From: Fictibacillus arsenicus
GTDB lineage: Bacteria; Bacillota; Bacilli; Bacillales; Fictibacillaceae
Reading direction: 5' to 3'
Length of the DNA: 64,000 bases
NCBI RefSeq assembly: GCF_001999465.1
Contig: NZ_MQMF01000001.1
Coordinates: 124,001 to 188,000 of the forward strand
The notes beneath the pieces are model-generated. The model was not told where the DNA came from. It saw only the letters and a list, made by a program, of their open reading frames with translations, and searched no databases. Positions within the stretch are counted from its first letter, which is position 1; every line of letters begins with the position of its first letter. This document shows positions 39,932-50,506 of the stretch, piece after piece. The position numbers and the translations under genes are program-made.

Positions 39932-40146
39932 TGGCTATTGTTAGCTATGTAAAGATGTTGATTTCCGCTCCAGGTGCTCGCTTTCCGCGGGGCGTGCGGT
40001 GAGCCCCCTAGGCTCTTCAAGCCTCCAGGGTCTCACCTGTCCCGCTAGTCCCGCAAGAGTCTCGCACCTTGCACTCCAATCAACTAGTCAATGAAGCGTA
40101 CTCAACAAAACGTTCAAAAGTAGCAACCTCTTAGAAAACAGCCTTT
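39932..40146. repeat. Dispersed intergenic repeat, copy C
   Basis: The core from GTTGATT (39957) to AATCAAC (40084) contains CTTTCCGCGGGGCGTGCGGT and, unlike copies A/B, GTCTCACCTGTCCCGCTAG and GAGTCTCGCACC. The right flank CTTAGAAAACAGCC reaches the ysxC stop codon. Confidence 0.88.
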
Positions 40147-40733
40147 TATTTTGTTAAATAAGAGTTCAGAATTCCCCAAGCTTCGTCTTTCCCGTGACCT
40201 GTTTCAGAAGAAAAAAGAACGATCTTGTCGGTTGGATCCATGTTTAATGTTTCTTTTACTACCTTTTTGTGCTTATCCCATTTTCCTTTTGGAATTTTAT
40301 CACTTTTGGTAGCCACAACGATAACGGGCAGTTCGTGATATTTAAGCCAATCATACATTAAACAATCATCCTTTGAAGGAGGATGTCTAAGATCGACAAG
40401 CTGAACAACCGCTTTCAGCTGATCCCTTTCAACAAGGTATTGTTCGATCATCTTGCCCCAAGCTTCTCTTTCCGTCTTAGAAACTTTAGCAAATCCATAG
40501 CCTGGCACATCTACAAAATAAAAGCTTTCATTTAAAATATAAAAATTAAGAGTTTGCGTTTTTCCTGGCTTTGAAGAAGTACGCGCCAAATTTTTACGGT
40601 GGATCATTTTATTGATAAAGGAAGATTTCCCTACGTTTGAACGGCCTGCCAATGCAATTTCCGGAAGATTACCTTCCGGATATTGTTTAGGACCTACCGC
40701 TGATATGACGATCTCTGCTGTATTTACTTTCAC
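40146..40733 (-). CDS. ysxC: YsxC (EngB) ribosome-assembly GTPase
   Basis: This essential GTPase helps 50S subunit maturation. The 195-aa protein has G1 [13 protein letters not shown]3 DVPGYGFA and G4 TKSDK, the TRAFAC EngB pattern. Its ATG overlaps the lonA stop by 4 bases, the usual lonA-ysxC coupling. Confidence 0.96.
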   Translation of the reverse strand: MKVNTAEIVISAVGPKQYPEGNLPEIALAGRSNVGKSSFINKMIHRKNLARTSSKPGKTQTLNFYILNESFYFVDVPGYGFAKVSKTEREAWGKMIEQYLVERDQLKAVVQLVDLRHPPSKDDCLMYDWLKYHELPVIVVATKSDKIPKGKWDKHKKVVKETLNMDPTDKIVLFSSETGHGKDEAWGILNSYLTK

Positions 40734-43048
40734 TTTTCATCACCTGCTAATGCTACTTTTAACACTTCATCCAAGTGAGAGACAAGAATAAATGAAAGAC
40801 CTTCTTTTACAGTCTCCGGAATTTCTTCAATATCCTTTTCATTCTCTTTAGGAAGAATGATCGTCTTTATCCCCGCTCGGTGTGCGCTTAAAGATTTTTC
40901 TTTCAAACCGCCAATAGGCAGAACACGCCCTCTTAGCGTAATCTCGCCTGTCATGCCAACATCACGCCTGACCGCTCTCTTTGTAAGGGCAGAAACAAGG
41001 GCAGTGGCAATTGTAATCCCTGCAGAAGGTCCATCTTTTGGAGTAGCACCTTCTGGAACATGAATATGAATATCTGTTTTTTCGTAAAAGTCTGGAGCAA
41101 TCCCCAATTCTTCTACTTTCGTACGTACATAACTCAATGCTGCTTGTGCAGATTCTTTCATGACATCGCCTAGCTTACCAGTTAAAATAAGCTTGCCTTT
41201 TCCAGGAGACAGGGCAACTTCAATAGAAAGTGTATCTCCGCCTGCTGTAGTATAGGCTAATCCTGTAGCTGCTCCAATCTGATCTTCAAGCTCAGCCTGA
41301 CCATATCGGAAACGAGGTTTTCCAAGGTAATCTTCAATGTTTTTTGCAGATAAGATAACCTTTTTCTTTTCAGACGATACAATCTGTTTAGCAGCCTTTC
41401 TGCATAGACCAGCAATCTGACGCTCTAGATTACGTACACCAGCTTCACGTGTGTAATTACGTACGAGCTTTAAAATACAATCATCCTTGAACTGAATCTG
41501 GCTCTTTTTAAGACCATGCTCTTTTAACTGTTTAGGAATCAAGTGATTTTTGGAGATATGAAGCTTTTCAACTTCTGTATATCCGGCAATCGAAATAACT
41601 TCCATTCTGTCTAATAGCGGTCCAGGAATCGTAGAAAGCGAGTTTGCAGTTGTCACAAACATTACTTTTGATAGATCATACGGCTCTTCGATGTAGTGAT
41701 CACTAAATGTGCTGTTTTGCTCAGGATCCAACACTTCAAGCATTGCTGAAGATGGGTCACCTCTAAAATCACTCGACATCTTATCGATTTCATCCAGCAA
41801 AAACACAGGATTTACTGTTCCAGCTTTCTTCATTCCTTGAATGAGTCTGCCAGGCATTGCCCCTACATATGTTCTGCGGTGGCCTCTGATCTCGGCTTCA
41901 TCCCTGACTCCGCCTAAAGAGATTCTAACAAAGTTGCGGCCGATGGCACGGGCAATAGAACGCGCTAAAGAAGTTTTACCAACTCCTGGCGGTCCTACAA
42001 GGCAGAGGATAGGACCTTTTAAAGAATTCGTCAATTTTTGGACAGCTAAATACTCTAAAACACGATCCTTCACTTTTTCAAGCCCGTAATGGTCTTCATT
42101 CAGAACTGTTTCAGCATGCGGGATATCCAGATTATCTACAGTTTCTTGTTTCCAAGGCAAGTTCACAAGCCACTCAATATAAGTCCGGATTACAGAACTT
42201 TCCGCAGAAGAATTAGGCATTTTTTCATAACGGTCTAATTCTTTCTTTGCAATCTCCATAACGTTTTCAGGCATATCAGACGCTTCGATTCGTTCTTTTA
42301 ATGAGCTGACTTCACCTATCTTGCCTTCTTTGTCTCCCAATTCCTTCTGAATGGCCTTCATCTGCTCGCGCAAATAATATTCTTTTTGCGTTTTTTCCAT
42401 CGCCTTTTTAACCCGCTGGCCAATTTTCTTTTCAAGTCCAAGCACTTCTTTTTCGTTATTTAATAGTGCCAGCAAGTGTTCGAGTCTATCCTTAACATTA
42501 AAGATCTCTAGAATCTTTTGTTTTTCTTTAATCTTCAAGGAAAGATGTGAAGAAATAACGTCAGCAAGTCTGCCAGGTTCTGTTATATCTTGTACAGACG
42601 CCAAGGTTTCAGGAGTTACTTTTTTAGAAAGGTTTATGTATTGTTCAAATTGCGCCAAAACTGCTCGCATCAACGCTTCCGTTTCAGCTTCTTTCTCTTC
42701 CACATCATCTGTTAGCTCTATTTCTACTTCAACATGTGTCTTTTCATCCATAAAAGAAGTAATTTTTCCACGTTGAATACCTTCTACCAATACTCTAATC
42801 GTGCCATTAGGCAGTTTAAGCATCTGATTGACTTTTGATAAAGTCCCGACATTGTAAATTTCCTCTTCAGCTGGATCTTCGATAGAAACTTCCTTTTGTG
42901 TTGAAAGAAAAATCATCTGGTCATCGAGCATCACTTTTTCAAGTGCTTGAATCGACTTTTCTCTTCCAACATCCAAATGAAGCACCATTGTCGGATAGAC
43001 CAACAATCCGCGTAGAGGGAGGAGCGGAAGAACTCGTTTTTCCCCCAT
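40730..43048 (-). CDS. lonA: ATP-dependent protease LonA
   Basis: LonA is a cytoplasmic hexameric AAA+ Ser-Lys protease for damaged and regulatory proteins. Over 772 aa it has the N-terminal LAN domain, a coiled coil (about 185-245) and the AAA+ module with Walker [10 protein letters not shown]. The protease domain holds the catalytic Ser in DGPSAG and the Lys in the [14 protein letters not shown] segment. ATG at 43048 with GGAGGTG upstream is preferred over GTG at 43057. Confidence 0.97.
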   Translation of the reverse strand: MGEKRVLPLLPLRGLLVYPTMVLHLDVGREKSIQALEKVMLDDQMIFLSTQKEVSIEDPAEEEIYNVGTLSKVNQMLKLPNGTIRVLVEGIQRGKITSFMDEKTHVEVEIELTDDVEEKEAETEALMRAVLAQFEQYINLSKKVTPETLASVQDITEPGRLADVISSHLSLKIKEKQKILEIFNVKDRLEHLLALLNNEKEVLGLEKKIGQRVKKAMEKTQKEYYLREQMKAIQKELGDKEGKIGEVSSLKERIEASDMPENVMEIAKKELDRYEKMPNSSAESSVIRTYIEWLVNLPWKQETVDNLDIPHAETVLNEDHYGLEKVKDRVLEYLAVQKLTNSLKGPILCLVGPPGVGKTSLARSIARAIGRNFVRISLGGVRDEAEIRGHRRTYVGAMPGRLIQGMKKAGTVNPVFLLDEIDKMSSDFRGDPSSAMLEVLDPEQNSTFSDHYIEEPYDLSKVMFVTTANSLSTIPGPLLDRMEVISIAGYTEVEKLHISKNHLIPKQLKEHGLKKSQIQFKDDCILKLVRNYTREAGVRNLERQIAGLCRKAAKQIVSSEKKKVILSAKNIEDYLGKPRFRYGQAELEDQIGAATGLAYTTAGGDTLSIEVALSPGKGKLILTGKLGDVMKESAQAALSYVRTKVEELGIAPDFYEKTDIHIHVPEGATPKDGPSAGITIATALVSALTKRAVRRDVGMTGEITLRGRVLPIGGLKEKSLSAHRAGIKTIILPKENEKDIEEIPETVKEGLSFILVSHLDEVLKVALAGDEK

Positions 43049-43166
43049 TAAAAACACCTCCGAAAACTACTGTGTAATCATTATTTATATGCATAGTCTT
43101 TGTACAATTCTACCGATAATGCTTAACTTTGTCTAATGTTTGCTATCCGGAAACTTTTATTAAACA

Positions 43167-43208
43167 AAAAAGAAACCCCTTCTTCTCCTTAAACTGAAGA
43201 AGGAGGGG
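43167..43208 (-). terminator. lonB terminator overlapping the coding end
   Basis: On the minus strand CCCC-CCTTCTTC pairs with GAAGAAGGGG (one bulge), followed by TTTCTTTTTTG. The first arm lies within the last codons of lonB. Confidence 0.82.
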
Positions 43209-44856
43209 AATTTAAAGCGGCTGAAGCAGGAATTGATTCTTCAGTGCTGTCATCTAGAAACACATATTGAAACACTTCTGAGAGTTTTTTTACCGGAATA
43301 ATTTCTACATCTTCTATGCTCTCAAATATCTTTTGATTGTTCTCAAATGGTATAAGCACACGTTTTGCTCCAGCATCCTTGGCAGCTAATATTTTTGCCA
43401 TAACTCCGCCAACTGGCTTTACTTTCCCATGAATACTTATCTCACCTGTCATGGCTACTTCATGATCAACACGCACTTTATGGATTGCAGAATAGATGGA
43501 AGAAGCAATCGCGATACCTGCAGATGGACCATCCACTGGACCACCTCCAGGGAAGTTCACATGAATGTCGTACATGGAAGCATCAACACCCATAAATCGA
43601 AGGACTGTTATAACATTTTCAACAGATCCTTTAGCCATACTTTTTCTTCGAATAGACTTAGACTGATTACCGATGCTCTCTTCTTCAGCAATTCCTGTAA
43701 TCGTAATGGATCCTTGCTTCTTGGCTGGAAGTACTGTTGTTTCTATTTCAAGAAGCGCACCGCTTGTCGGACCGTAAACCGCCAGTCCATTTACTAAACC
43801 GACTTTCGGTTTACTGCCAATCTTTCTCTCAGGTCTAGGTGCCATTCTGCTTGAATGAGTAACCCATTCGACGTCACCTTTTGTAATGCTCTTCCGCTGT
43901 TCTGTAATAGCCAGCCCGGCAGCAATTTGAATCATATTCACTGCCTCACGTCCGTTTTTAGCATATTGTGCCATATATTTTAAAGACTCATCGTCAATAC
44001 CAAGCTGTATTTTATCTGCTGCACGTTTGGCGATCTGCTCTATTTCCATGGGTTGAAGCTCTCTAAAAAAGACTTCGAGACATCTTGAACGGATTGCTGG
44101 AGGAATCTCATCCGGCATACGAGTAGTGGCACCGATCATTCTAAAATCAGCCGGAAGTCCATTCTGAAAAATATCATGAATATGGTGCGGTATGTTTGCA
44201 TTTTCTTCTGAATAATAAGCACTTTCAAGAAATACTTTGCGATCTTCTAATACTTTTAATAGTTTGTTCATCTGAATAGGATGCAGTTCTCCTATCTCAT
44301 CAATAAATAGAACACCGCCATGTGCATTTGTTACAGCACCTTGTTTTGGCTGAGGTATACCTGCTTGCCCCATTGCACCTGCCCCTTGATAAATAGGGTC
44401 ATGAACGGAACCAATGAGCGGATCAGCTATTCCGCGTTCATCAAATCGTGCTGTCGTTGCGTCTAATTCTACAAATACTGCTGTTGAACGAAATGGCGAC
44501 GTTTTATTCCTTTTTGCCTCTTCAAGAACTAATCTTGCTGCCGCCGTCTTACCAACCCCTGGCGGTCCATATACGATCACGTGCTGTGGATTAGGACCGC
44601 ATAATGCTGCTTTTAACGCCTTTATGCCATCTTCTTGGCCAATAATATCTTCAAATTTGCCTGGACGCACCCGTTCAGACAATGGTTCAGAGAGTGTGAT
44701 AGACCGCAGTCTTCTTAGTTGTTCCATCTCTTTTCTTGATTCTTTATCTACGCTCACTTTTTGAGACCGCTGGTTTCGCAGCAAGTTCCAAAAATACAGA
44801 CCTATTATAATCCCAAAGAATAATTGAATGATTAACGCTATCCCTGTCCAGTTCAT
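43189..44856 (-). CDS. lonB: ATP-dependent protease LonB (membrane-anchored, sporulation)
   Basis: LonB is a forespore-expressed Lon-like protease in B. subtilis. The 555-aa protein has an N-terminal membrane segment (ALIIQLFFGIIIGLYFW), AAA+ motifs [13 protein letters not shown] and GVLFIDEIGEL, and a Lon protease domain with GPVDGPSAGIAIA. It has no large LAN domain, which separates it from LonA. It lies between clpX and lonA as in B. subtilis. Confidence 0.95.
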   Translation of the reverse strand: MNWTGIALIIQLFFGIIIGLYFWNLLRNQRSQKVSVDKESRKEMEQLRRLRSITLSEPLSERVRPGKFEDIIGQEDGIKALKAALCGPNPQHVIVYGPPGVGKTAAARLVLEEAKRNKTSPFRSTAVFVELDATTARFDERGIADPLIGSVHDPIYQGAGAMGQAGIPQPKQGAVTNAHGGVLFIDEIGELHPIQMNKLLKVLEDRKVFLESAYYSEENANIPHHIHDIFQNGLPADFRMIGATTRMPDEIPPAIRSRCLEVFFRELQPMEIEQIAKRAADKIQLGIDDESLKYMAQYAKNGREAVNMIQIAAGLAITEQRKSITKGDVEWVTHSSRMAPRPERKIGSKPKVGLVNGLAVYGPTSGALLEIETTVLPAKKQGSITITGIAEEESIGNQSKSIRRKSMAKGSVENVITVLRFMGVDASMYDIHVNFPGGGPVDGPSAGIAIASSIYSAIHKVRVDHEVAMTGEISIHGKVKPVGGVMAKILAAKDAGAKRVLIPFENNQKIFESIEDVEIIPVKKLSEVFQYVFLDDSTEESIPASAALNSPPSSV

Positions 44857-45025
44857 CGTTTTCCTCCCGATACATATGTAGTGATAACCATAGTATCTCC
44901 GAGGATATAAGGACCTAAACGGTAATAATGTTAAAACAAATTTTGTTAATATGGAAGTTTGCGTGTAGATGGAAATAAATTTAGAAGTTATGACGTAAAA
45001 GAGACAAGCTCATTCTATAAATTTC

Positions 45026-45125
45026 TAATTACGAGCCTTCGAAAAAAAACTTATGAGCCTTAAAAAAGTTTTATGGTCCGTAAAAGTTTATTTATGGTCT
45101 TTAAAAAAAATTTTGATCCTTCGTT
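45026..45125. repeat. Degenerate ~21-nt tandem repeat with A-tracts
   Basis: Four to five imperfect units recur at about 21-22 nt: TTACGAGCCTTCGAAAAAAA, TTATGAGCCTTAAAAAAG, TATGGTCCGTAAAAG, TATGGTCTTTAAAAAAAA and a GATCCTTCG end. They fill the middle of the clpX-lonB gap (44857-45171), where no gene is seen. Confidence 0.65.
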
Positions 45126-45171
45126 CCATTTTAATAAATTTGATTTGGTTTAGCCGATGAAATATGGCAAA

Positions 45172-45226
45172 GAAAAAAAGACTGACTCAATCAGCCGTTA
45201 AATTAACAGCCAATGAGCCAGCCTCT
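45172..45226 (-). terminator. clpX terminator
   Basis: A long imperfect stem around a GTTAATTTAAC-type apex joins AGAGGCTGGCTCATTGGC with GCTGATTGAGTCAGTCT on the minus strand, followed by seven T residues. It starts directly at the clpX stop. Confidence 0.85.
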
Positions 45227-45227
45227 A

Positions 45228-46502
45228 TTAAGCACTCTCTTTAGGAGTTTCTTTTGATTGTTCGATAACGGTACCATCTTCAAGTTCTAAAGTTGGTGGA
45301 ACCTTATCAGAAATAGTTTCTTTTGTAACAATACATTTTACAACATCTTCGCGAGAAGGAAGCTCAAACATTACATCAAGCATGACACCTTCAATAATCG
45401 AACGAAGTCCCCGCGCACCTGTTTTGCGTTCAATGGCTTGAGCTGAAATCTCACGAAGCGCTTCATCTGTAAACTCAAGCTCTACTCCATCGATATCTAA
45501 AAGTTTTTGATATTGTTTTACCAGTGCATTTTTAGGTTTTGTCAGGATTTCAATAAGTGCATCTTCATCCAATGGATTCAAGTTAGAGATTACTGGCAAA
45601 CGGCCGATAAACTCTGGGATTAATCCAAAACGAAGTAAATCTTCAGGAAGTACTTTAGATAAGTATTCGCCTGCTTTTAAATCTGCTTGTTTTGAATCTG
45701 AACTGAACCCAATAACTTTTTTACCTAAACGGCGTTTAATAATTTGCTCGATTCCATCGAATGCTCCGCCACAGATGAACAGAATATTCGTAGTATCGAT
45801 TTGGATGAATTCTTGATGTGGGTGTTTTCTTCCGCCTTGCGGAGGAACACTCGCAACAGTGCCTTCTAAAATTTTAAGAAGGGCTTGCTGCACACCTTCA
45901 CCGGAAACATCACGTGTAATTGATGGATTTTCTGATTTACGTGCAATCTTATCGATCTCATCAATGTAAATGATTCCTTTTTCTGCTTTTTCAACATCAT
46001 AATCAGCAGACTGAATTAATTTAAGAAGGATGTTTTCTACGTCCTCACCTACATAACCAGCTTCTGTTAAAGATGTTGCATCAGCGATAGCAAAAGGCAC
46101 GTTCAATATTCGTGCTAAAGTCTGCGCAAGAAGCGTTTTTCCGCTTCCTGTCGGTCCGATCATAGCGATGTTACTTTTTGCCAGTTCAACTTCATCTGAT
46201 TTTTGAGATGAGTTGATTCTCTTATAATGATTGTAAACGGCTACAGAAAGCGATTTCTTCGCCTGATCCTGACCGATTACGTACTCATCGAGAATTTTAC
46301 GGATTTCTACTGGTTTTGGTACTTCTTTTAGTTCTACATCCTCTTCTGTACCTAATTCTTCTTCTACAATTTCAGTACAGAGTTCGATACATTCATCACA
46401 AATATATACACCTGGTCCAGCAACCAGTTTTCTAACTTGATCTTGTGTTTTACCACAGAAAGAACACTTCAATTGCCCTTTTTCATCATTAAATTTAAAC
46501 AA
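45228..46502 (-). CDS. clpX: ClpX, AAA+ unfoldase of ClpXP
   Basis: ClpX unfolds substrates and feeds them to ClpP. The protein has the N-terminal zinc finger (CSFCGKT and CDECIELC), Walker A GPTGSGKT, Walker [10 protein letters not shown], and the RKH pore-2 loop [10 protein letters not shown]. The ClpP-binding IGF loop reads KVIGFSS. TTG at 46502 ([13 protein letters not shown], 424 aa) is preferred because AGGGGTGA lies 5 bases upstream and the family starts MFKFN; GTG at 46511 would itself lie in that site. Confidence 0.96.
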   Translation of the reverse strand: MFKFNDEKGQLKCSFCGKTQDQVRKLVAGPGVYICDECIELCTEIVEEELGTEEDVELKEVPKPVEIRKILDEYVIGQDQAKKSLSVAVYNHYKRINSSQKSDEVELAKSNIAMIGPTGSGKTLLAQTLARILNVPFAIADATSLTEAGYVGEDVENILLKLIQSADYDVEKAEKGIIYIDEIDKIARKSENPSITRDVSGEGVQQALLKILEGTVASVPPQGGRKHPHQEFIQIDTTNILFICGGAFDGIEQIIKRRLGKKVIGFSSDSKQADLKAGEYLSKVLPEDLLRFGLIPEFIGRLPVISNLNPLDEDALIEILTKPKNALVKQYQKLLDIDGVELEFTDEALREISAQAIERKTGARGLRSIIEGVMLDVMFELPSREDVVKCIVTKETISDKVPPTLELEDGTVIEQSKETPKESA

Positions 46503-46767
46503 TGATATCACCCCTAAAACGATAATATGGATGAAACGCTTGACCTTTTTTGCAACTTCTATAGTACAGGTCTGTATTTATTTCTACTGCTTAAGCATTC
46601 CGTTGATTATAATGGATTGTATCACACTTCCATTATAAAACGGAAATAAAAACCCTTATTCAATATGTATGGTATGGCTCTATATAAGTATGAACAATCC
46701 TGCGTGTTTTAAAACCTATTTTTCAAATAGCAGGAGAAATTACCTTAATAATGTTATGTATTGCAAA
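46503..46767 (-). other. clpX-tig intergenic region
   Basis: About 265 bases without a gene. A minus-strand TATAAT at 46632-46637 has TTGAAT 20 bases upstream, too far for a good promoter, so the clpX promoter is only tentative. No CtsR or CIRCE-type repeat was seen. Confidence 0.35.
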
Positions 46768-46801
46768 ACAAGGCACGATAGTAAGGATCGCGCCTTGTTT
46801 C
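46768..46801 (-). terminator. tig terminator
   Basis: AACAAGGC...GCCTTGTT with an inner CGAT/ATCG extension forms a stem around a TAGTAAG-type loop, with T residues on both sides. It lies about 27 bases past the tig stop. Confidence 0.85.
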
Positions 46802-46827
46802 ATTTCTTGCATTTAATATTATTTTAA

Positions 46828-48120
46828 TTAAGCCGTTTTGCTGTTATCAACAAGGAAGTCGATTGCTTTGCGGACTTTTAAGTCAGCAGCAACAGCATCG
46901 TTTCCACCTTGCATAGCAAGCATTTGCTTAATTTGTTCAACTTCCATCTTGTACATTTCAGCCATCTTGTTAAGCTCTGCATCGATTTCTTCTTCAGAAA
47001 CTTCAATGTTTTCTGCTTCAACAATCGCTTCTAATACAAGGTTTGTACGAACACGCTTCTGAGCGTCTTCTTTCATTTGCTCACGAAGTGCTTCTTCACT
47101 TGTTCCAGAGAACTGATAGTAAAGGTCAAGGTTCATGCCTTGCATTTGAAGACGTTGACCAAACTCTTGTACCATACGGTCTAACTCAGTGTTAACCATA
47201 GCTTCTGGAATTTCGATTTCAGCATTTTCAGAAGCTTTTTCAATCACAGTTTCACGTGTTTGATTTTCAGCTTCTTGTTTTTTGCTTTCTTCAAGCTTTG
47301 TACGAAGTTCTTTCTTCAGGTCTTCAAGTGTTTCAGCATCGCCTTCAGCTTCTTTTGCGAACTCATCGTTAAGTTCTGGAAGCTGTTTTGATTTGATATC
47401 ATGAATTTTCACTTTGAAAACTGCAGGCTTACCAGCTAATTCTTCAGCATGGTACTCTTCAGGGAAAGTAACGTTAACGTCTTTTTCCGCTCCAGCTTTT
47501 TCACCAACTAGTTGTTCTTCAAAGCCTGGAATGAAAGAACCAGATCCGATTTCTAATGAATAGTTTTCAGCTTTTCCGCCTTCGAAAGCTTCTCCGTCAA
47601 CAAATCCTTCGAAATCCAAGTTTACAGTGTCGCCATTCTCGATAGCGCCATCTTCTTTAACAACTAGTTCTGCTTGTTGTTCTTGTAAACGAGTAAGTTC
47701 ATTTTGAACATCTTCATCAGTTACGTCAGTTTTAGTCTTTTCAACTTCAAGACCTTTGTACTCACCAAGTTTAACTTCTGGTTTAACAATAACTTTTGCA
47801 GTGAATACAAGGTTGCTGCCTTGTTCCATTTTTTCGATATCAACTTCTGGGCGATCTACAGGCTCGATTCCTGTTTCTTCAACTGCATCGCCATAAGCTT
47901 TTGGCAATAAAATGTCTAAAGCATCTTGGTAAAGAGACTCTACACCAAAACGTTGTTCAAAAAGTTTACGCGGCATTTTCCCTTTGCGGAAACCTGGCAC
48001 GTTTACCTGTTTAACCACTTTTTTAAACGCTTGGTCTAGCGCTGTATCTACTTCAGAAGCCTCAACTTCAACAGTCAAGACACCTTGATTGCCTTCTAAC
48101 TTTTCCCATTTAGCACTCAT
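46828..48120 (-). CDS. tig: Trigger factor (ribosome-associated chaperone)
   Basis: Trigger factor shields nascent chains at the ribosome exit and isomerises proline bonds. The 430-aa protein has the ribosome-binding loop [17 protein letters not shown] (about 42-58), an FKBP-type domain (about 160-245, [18 protein letters not shown]) and the C-terminal SurA-like chaperone arms. A GGAGGGAA site precedes the ATG. Confidence 0.97.
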   Translation of the reverse strand: MSAKWEKLEGNQGVLTVEVEASEVDTALDQAFKKVVKQVNVPGFRKGKMPRKLFEQRFGVESLYQDALDILLPKAYGDAVEETGIEPVDRPEVDIEKMEQGSNLVFTAKVIVKPEVKLGEYKGLEVEKTKTDVTDEDVQNELTRLQEQQAELVVKEDGAIENGDTVNLDFEGFVDGEAFEGGKAENYSLEIGSGSFIPGFEEQLVGEKAGAEKDVNVTFPEEYHAEELAGKPAVFKVKIHDIKSKQLPELNDEFAKEAEGDAETLEDLKKELRTKLEESKKQEAENQTRETVIEKASENAEIEIPEAMVNTELDRMVQEFGQRLQMQGMNLDLYYQFSGTSEEALREQMKEDAQKRVRTNLVLEAIVEAENIEVSEEEIDAELNKMAEMYKMEVEQIKQMLAMQGGNDAVAADLKVRKAIDFLVDNSKTA

Positions 48121-48179
48121 TAATATATTCCCTCCAACATCGGTATTTCCATAAATATCATATAGATTACAACCATTCC

Positions 48180-48207
48180 ATTATAGCATAGACGTACTGT
48201 ATTTCAA
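48180..48207 (-). promoter_or_regulatory. tig promoter
   Basis: Minus-strand TTGAAA (48202-48207) and a perfect TATAAT (48180-48185) are spaced by 16 bases, with TG one base before the -10. They lie about 60 bases upstream of the tig start. Confidence 0.75.
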
Positions 48208-48227
48208 CAAGTTACATCACTTTCTCA

Positions 48228-49247
48228 TTAAGTCTGCAAATAAAATCTTTCCAGTTCGACCAGAAGCTTTACTGCTTTCTGTATTTCAGCGTCTTCATTT
48301 TCCACGTCTTCTTCCATTCCGCATAAGACAGATGCTGCTATTACAGATGCTTCGAACCATAAAAGTTTATTTTCAGGCTGTGGAACGAATGGATACAGTG
48401 CTAACGTGTAATCCTTCCATACAGCCAATGCTATATCTAGTAAAGATGGGTTTTCTTGTTCTAATTCATCTTGAATTAAAGCTTTTACTTCCTTATAAAA
48501 AGGATGTTCATTCCAATCCATTAATTCCTGGATACTAACATCTTCAATCTGCCCATACTTTTCAAGCTTGACGATTTTTTTAATTTCATTCTCTTTTAGA
48601 TACTGGAGAATTAAACTTTTTACAGCCGGGTGTTTAGATTCATCAAGCAAAAAAGATTCAAATAAAGGCACAGTTAACTCGGGTCCTAATTTTTTTAGCT
48701 GCTGAACCGCCATCCATTGAGAGTCCGCTCTTTCACTTTGGAGCATATCCTTTAAAATGCTTAAATCAGGATTTTCCCTTGAAACTGTTTCTTCAGGATT
48801 GATCTTTACTTCCGGAACTCCTTCTTGTTCGATGACCTTTCTGCTGAATTGAAGAAGCTGATAGAAGGTTTCTGCTTTATCAGCCGGAATTTTTTGTTCT
48901 TCTAAAACAGCTTCAATTACTGAGACGACCGTTATGTATTCTGATAATTGGACAAGTATACTTAAATAGATTTGAAGAACATCATAATATTCGCCAATTC
49001 CCTCTTTTAGCATCCTGTCACAGCGTGTTTTTGCTTCCTGCAATCTTCCTAACTCGATCAAACTTAAGACAAGTCCGAGATTTCCTTGTGAATGCATCGG
49101 ATCAGTATGCAGCAGCTGTTCAAAACAAGACAGTGATTCATCATATTGTTTGTTCTTTAAAGAATCCATACCTTTTTCTAATAGCCGTCCTGTTAAATTT
49201 GGAAACCGAATGATATTGTTTTTGTTTTCCTTGTCGTTTGTCATCAC
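48228..49247 (-). CDS. ysoA: TPR-repeat protein, YsoA-like
   Basis: The 339-aa protein has tetratricopeptide repeats in its first half (about 15-110, e.g. GMDSLKNKQYDESLSCFEQLLHTDPMHSQGNLGLVLSLIELG, here cited only by its start and spacing). The second half is an alpha-helical region typical of YsoA. Its place between tig and the leucine genes matches B. subtilis ysoA. It is a likely protein-interaction scaffold; no partner is known from the sequence. No membrane segment is seen. Confidence 0.8.
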   Translation of the reverse strand: MMTNDKENKNNIIRFPNLTGRLLEKGMDSLKNKQYDESLSCFEQLLHTDPMHSQGNLGLVLSLIELGRLQEAKTRCDRMLKEGIGEYYDVLQIYLSILVQLSEYITVVSVIEAVLEEQKIPADKAETFYQLLQFSRKVIEQEGVPEVKINPEETVSRENPDLSILKDMLQSERADSQWMAVQQLKKLGPELTVPLFESFLLDESKHPAVKSLILQYLKENEIKKIVKLEKYGQIEDVSIQELMDWNEHPFYKEVKALIQDELEQENPSLLDIALAVWKDYTLALYPFVPQPENKLLWFEASVIAASVLCGMEEDVENEDAEIQKAVKLLVELERFYLQT

Positions 49248-49470
49248 AATTCTCCGCTTCCGTATAGATTTGACTAAAGAATATCAGTTTCGACTTCGGA
49301 ACTCAAGAAGGGGATGATTAATCCTATTTGCTGAGTATCAAAAGACGGATGATTCTTTTTGAGAAAGTACACGAAACTGATAGGTAATGAGCAATCACAC
49401 ATAAATCATTACATGAATTGAAAATTAAGGTTCGTATGAGAAAGACACTCAACATCCATTGTTCACAAAA
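49248..49470. other. ysoA-ilvA intergenic region
   Basis: About 220 bases that are AT-rich and without a plausible frame. I see no RNA motif; a ysoA promoter must lie here but no good hexamer pair was found. Confidence 0.4.
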
Positions 49471-49506
49471 AAGCTCTTAAAGGAGCAGGTTCTCCTTTAA
49501 GAGCTT
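49471..49506 (-). terminator. Terminator after the threonine dehydratase gene
   Basis: A perfect 15-bp stem (49471-49485 with 49492-49506) has a 6-base loop and a minus-strand TTTTTTG tail. It ends the long ilv-leu transcript if the dehydratase gene is part of it. Confidence 0.92.
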
Positions 49507-49513
49507 CTTAATA

Positions 49514-50464
49514 TCAGCTGATCCGTTTCATGTTAAGTTTGTCAGCCAATTCTTTGTATTGTGACCATTTGTGAGGATCAACATTACCTCCGCTTATAAT
49601 CACACCTACTTTTTGATCTATAGCGAGTTGATTGTGAAAAAGTACAGCTGCAAGACTTGCCGCTCCAGCTCCTTCTACGACTACTTTTTCACGCTCCAGC
49701 ATGAACATCATCGCAAATGCGATCTGTTCTTCTGTTACGGTAACCATCTCATCTACATATTTTGTGATCAATGGAACCGTAAGTTCACCTGGTTTTTTCA
49801 CCGCAATTCCATCAGCTATCGAAGCACGAGATAATGTTTTGACATTCACACCTGTGAATGCTTGATAAACTGCACTCGCGTTTGCAGATTGCACCCCAAT
49901 AACTTTGACGTCCGGTCTCAGCCTTTTAACTGCTAGACTGATGCCAGCAAGAAGACCTCCTCCTCCAACTGGGACGATGATTTTTTTCAATTCAGGCTTC
50001 TGCTGCAGCATTTCAAGTGCAACTGTACTTTGTCCTGCAATAACATCATGATCATCAAATGCATGAACAAACTTAGATCCGTTCATTTGTTCTTCTCTTT
50101 TTGCAGCTTCAAAGGCAGCTTGGTAGTTTTCACCCTGCAATACGATATCTGCTCCATAAGACTTTACGGCATCTATTTTAGATAGAGGAGCATTTTCCGG
50201 CATAAAGATTTTTGACTTAATGCCTCGTTTAAAACAAGAGAGAGCCAAACCTTGCGCATGATTTCCTGCAGAAGCTGCTATTACACCTCGAGCAGCTTCA
50301 AAATCATTGAGAGTTGAAACTTTATAATAAGCACCTCTTAATTTAAACGACCCTGTTTTTTGAAGGTTTTCTAATTTCATATAGACCTTGCCGCCCGTCC
50401 ACTTGTTTAAAGTAGCCGATTGTTTTAAAGGTGTACGGTGTGCAATTTTTGAGACTTCCTCCAT
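49514..50464 (-). CDS. ilvA: Threonine dehydratase, short (catabolic-type, no regulatory domain)
   Basis: This PLP enzyme deaminates threonine to 2-oxobutanoate, the isoleucine precursor. The 316-aa product has the PLP Lys motif KTGSFKLRGAY, SAGNHAQGLA and the cofactor loop PVGGGGLLAG. It ends right after the catalytic domain (SGGNVDPHKW), so the C-terminal ACT-like regulatory part of B. subtilis IlvA (422 aa) is missing; it resembles TdcB-type enzymes. The only ATG in frame is at 50464 and lacks a good ribosome site. The frame stays open to 50506 with coherent text (DLTVTNEKLFHA) but no start codon. The true 5' end is therefore uncertain. It follows leuD directly. Confidence 0.85.
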   Translation of the reverse strand: MEEVSKIAHRTPLKQSATLNKWTGGKVYMKLENLQKTGSFKLRGAYYKVSTLNDFEAARGVIAASAGNHAQGLALSCFKRGIKSKIFMPENAPLSKIDAVKSYGADIVLQGENYQAAFEAAKREEQMNGSKFVHAFDDHDVIAGQSTVALEMLQQKPELKKIIVPVGGGGLLAGISLAVKRLRPDVKVIGVQSANASAVYQAFTGVNVKTLSRASIADGIAVKKPGELTVPLITKYVDEMVTVTEEQIAFAMMFMLEREKVVVEGAGAASLAAVLFHNQLAIDQKVGVIISGGNVDPHKWSQYKELADKLNMKRIS

Positions 50465-50506
50465 TGCATGAAATAACTTTTCATTCGTGACTGTTAAATC
50501 CCCATG

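Noticed and set aside
43049-43166. CtsR or heat-shock operator upstream of lonA
   Set aside because: No GGTCAAA-type tandem or CIRCE inverted repeat could be found; GACAAAG and TTGTAC segments are only superficially similar.
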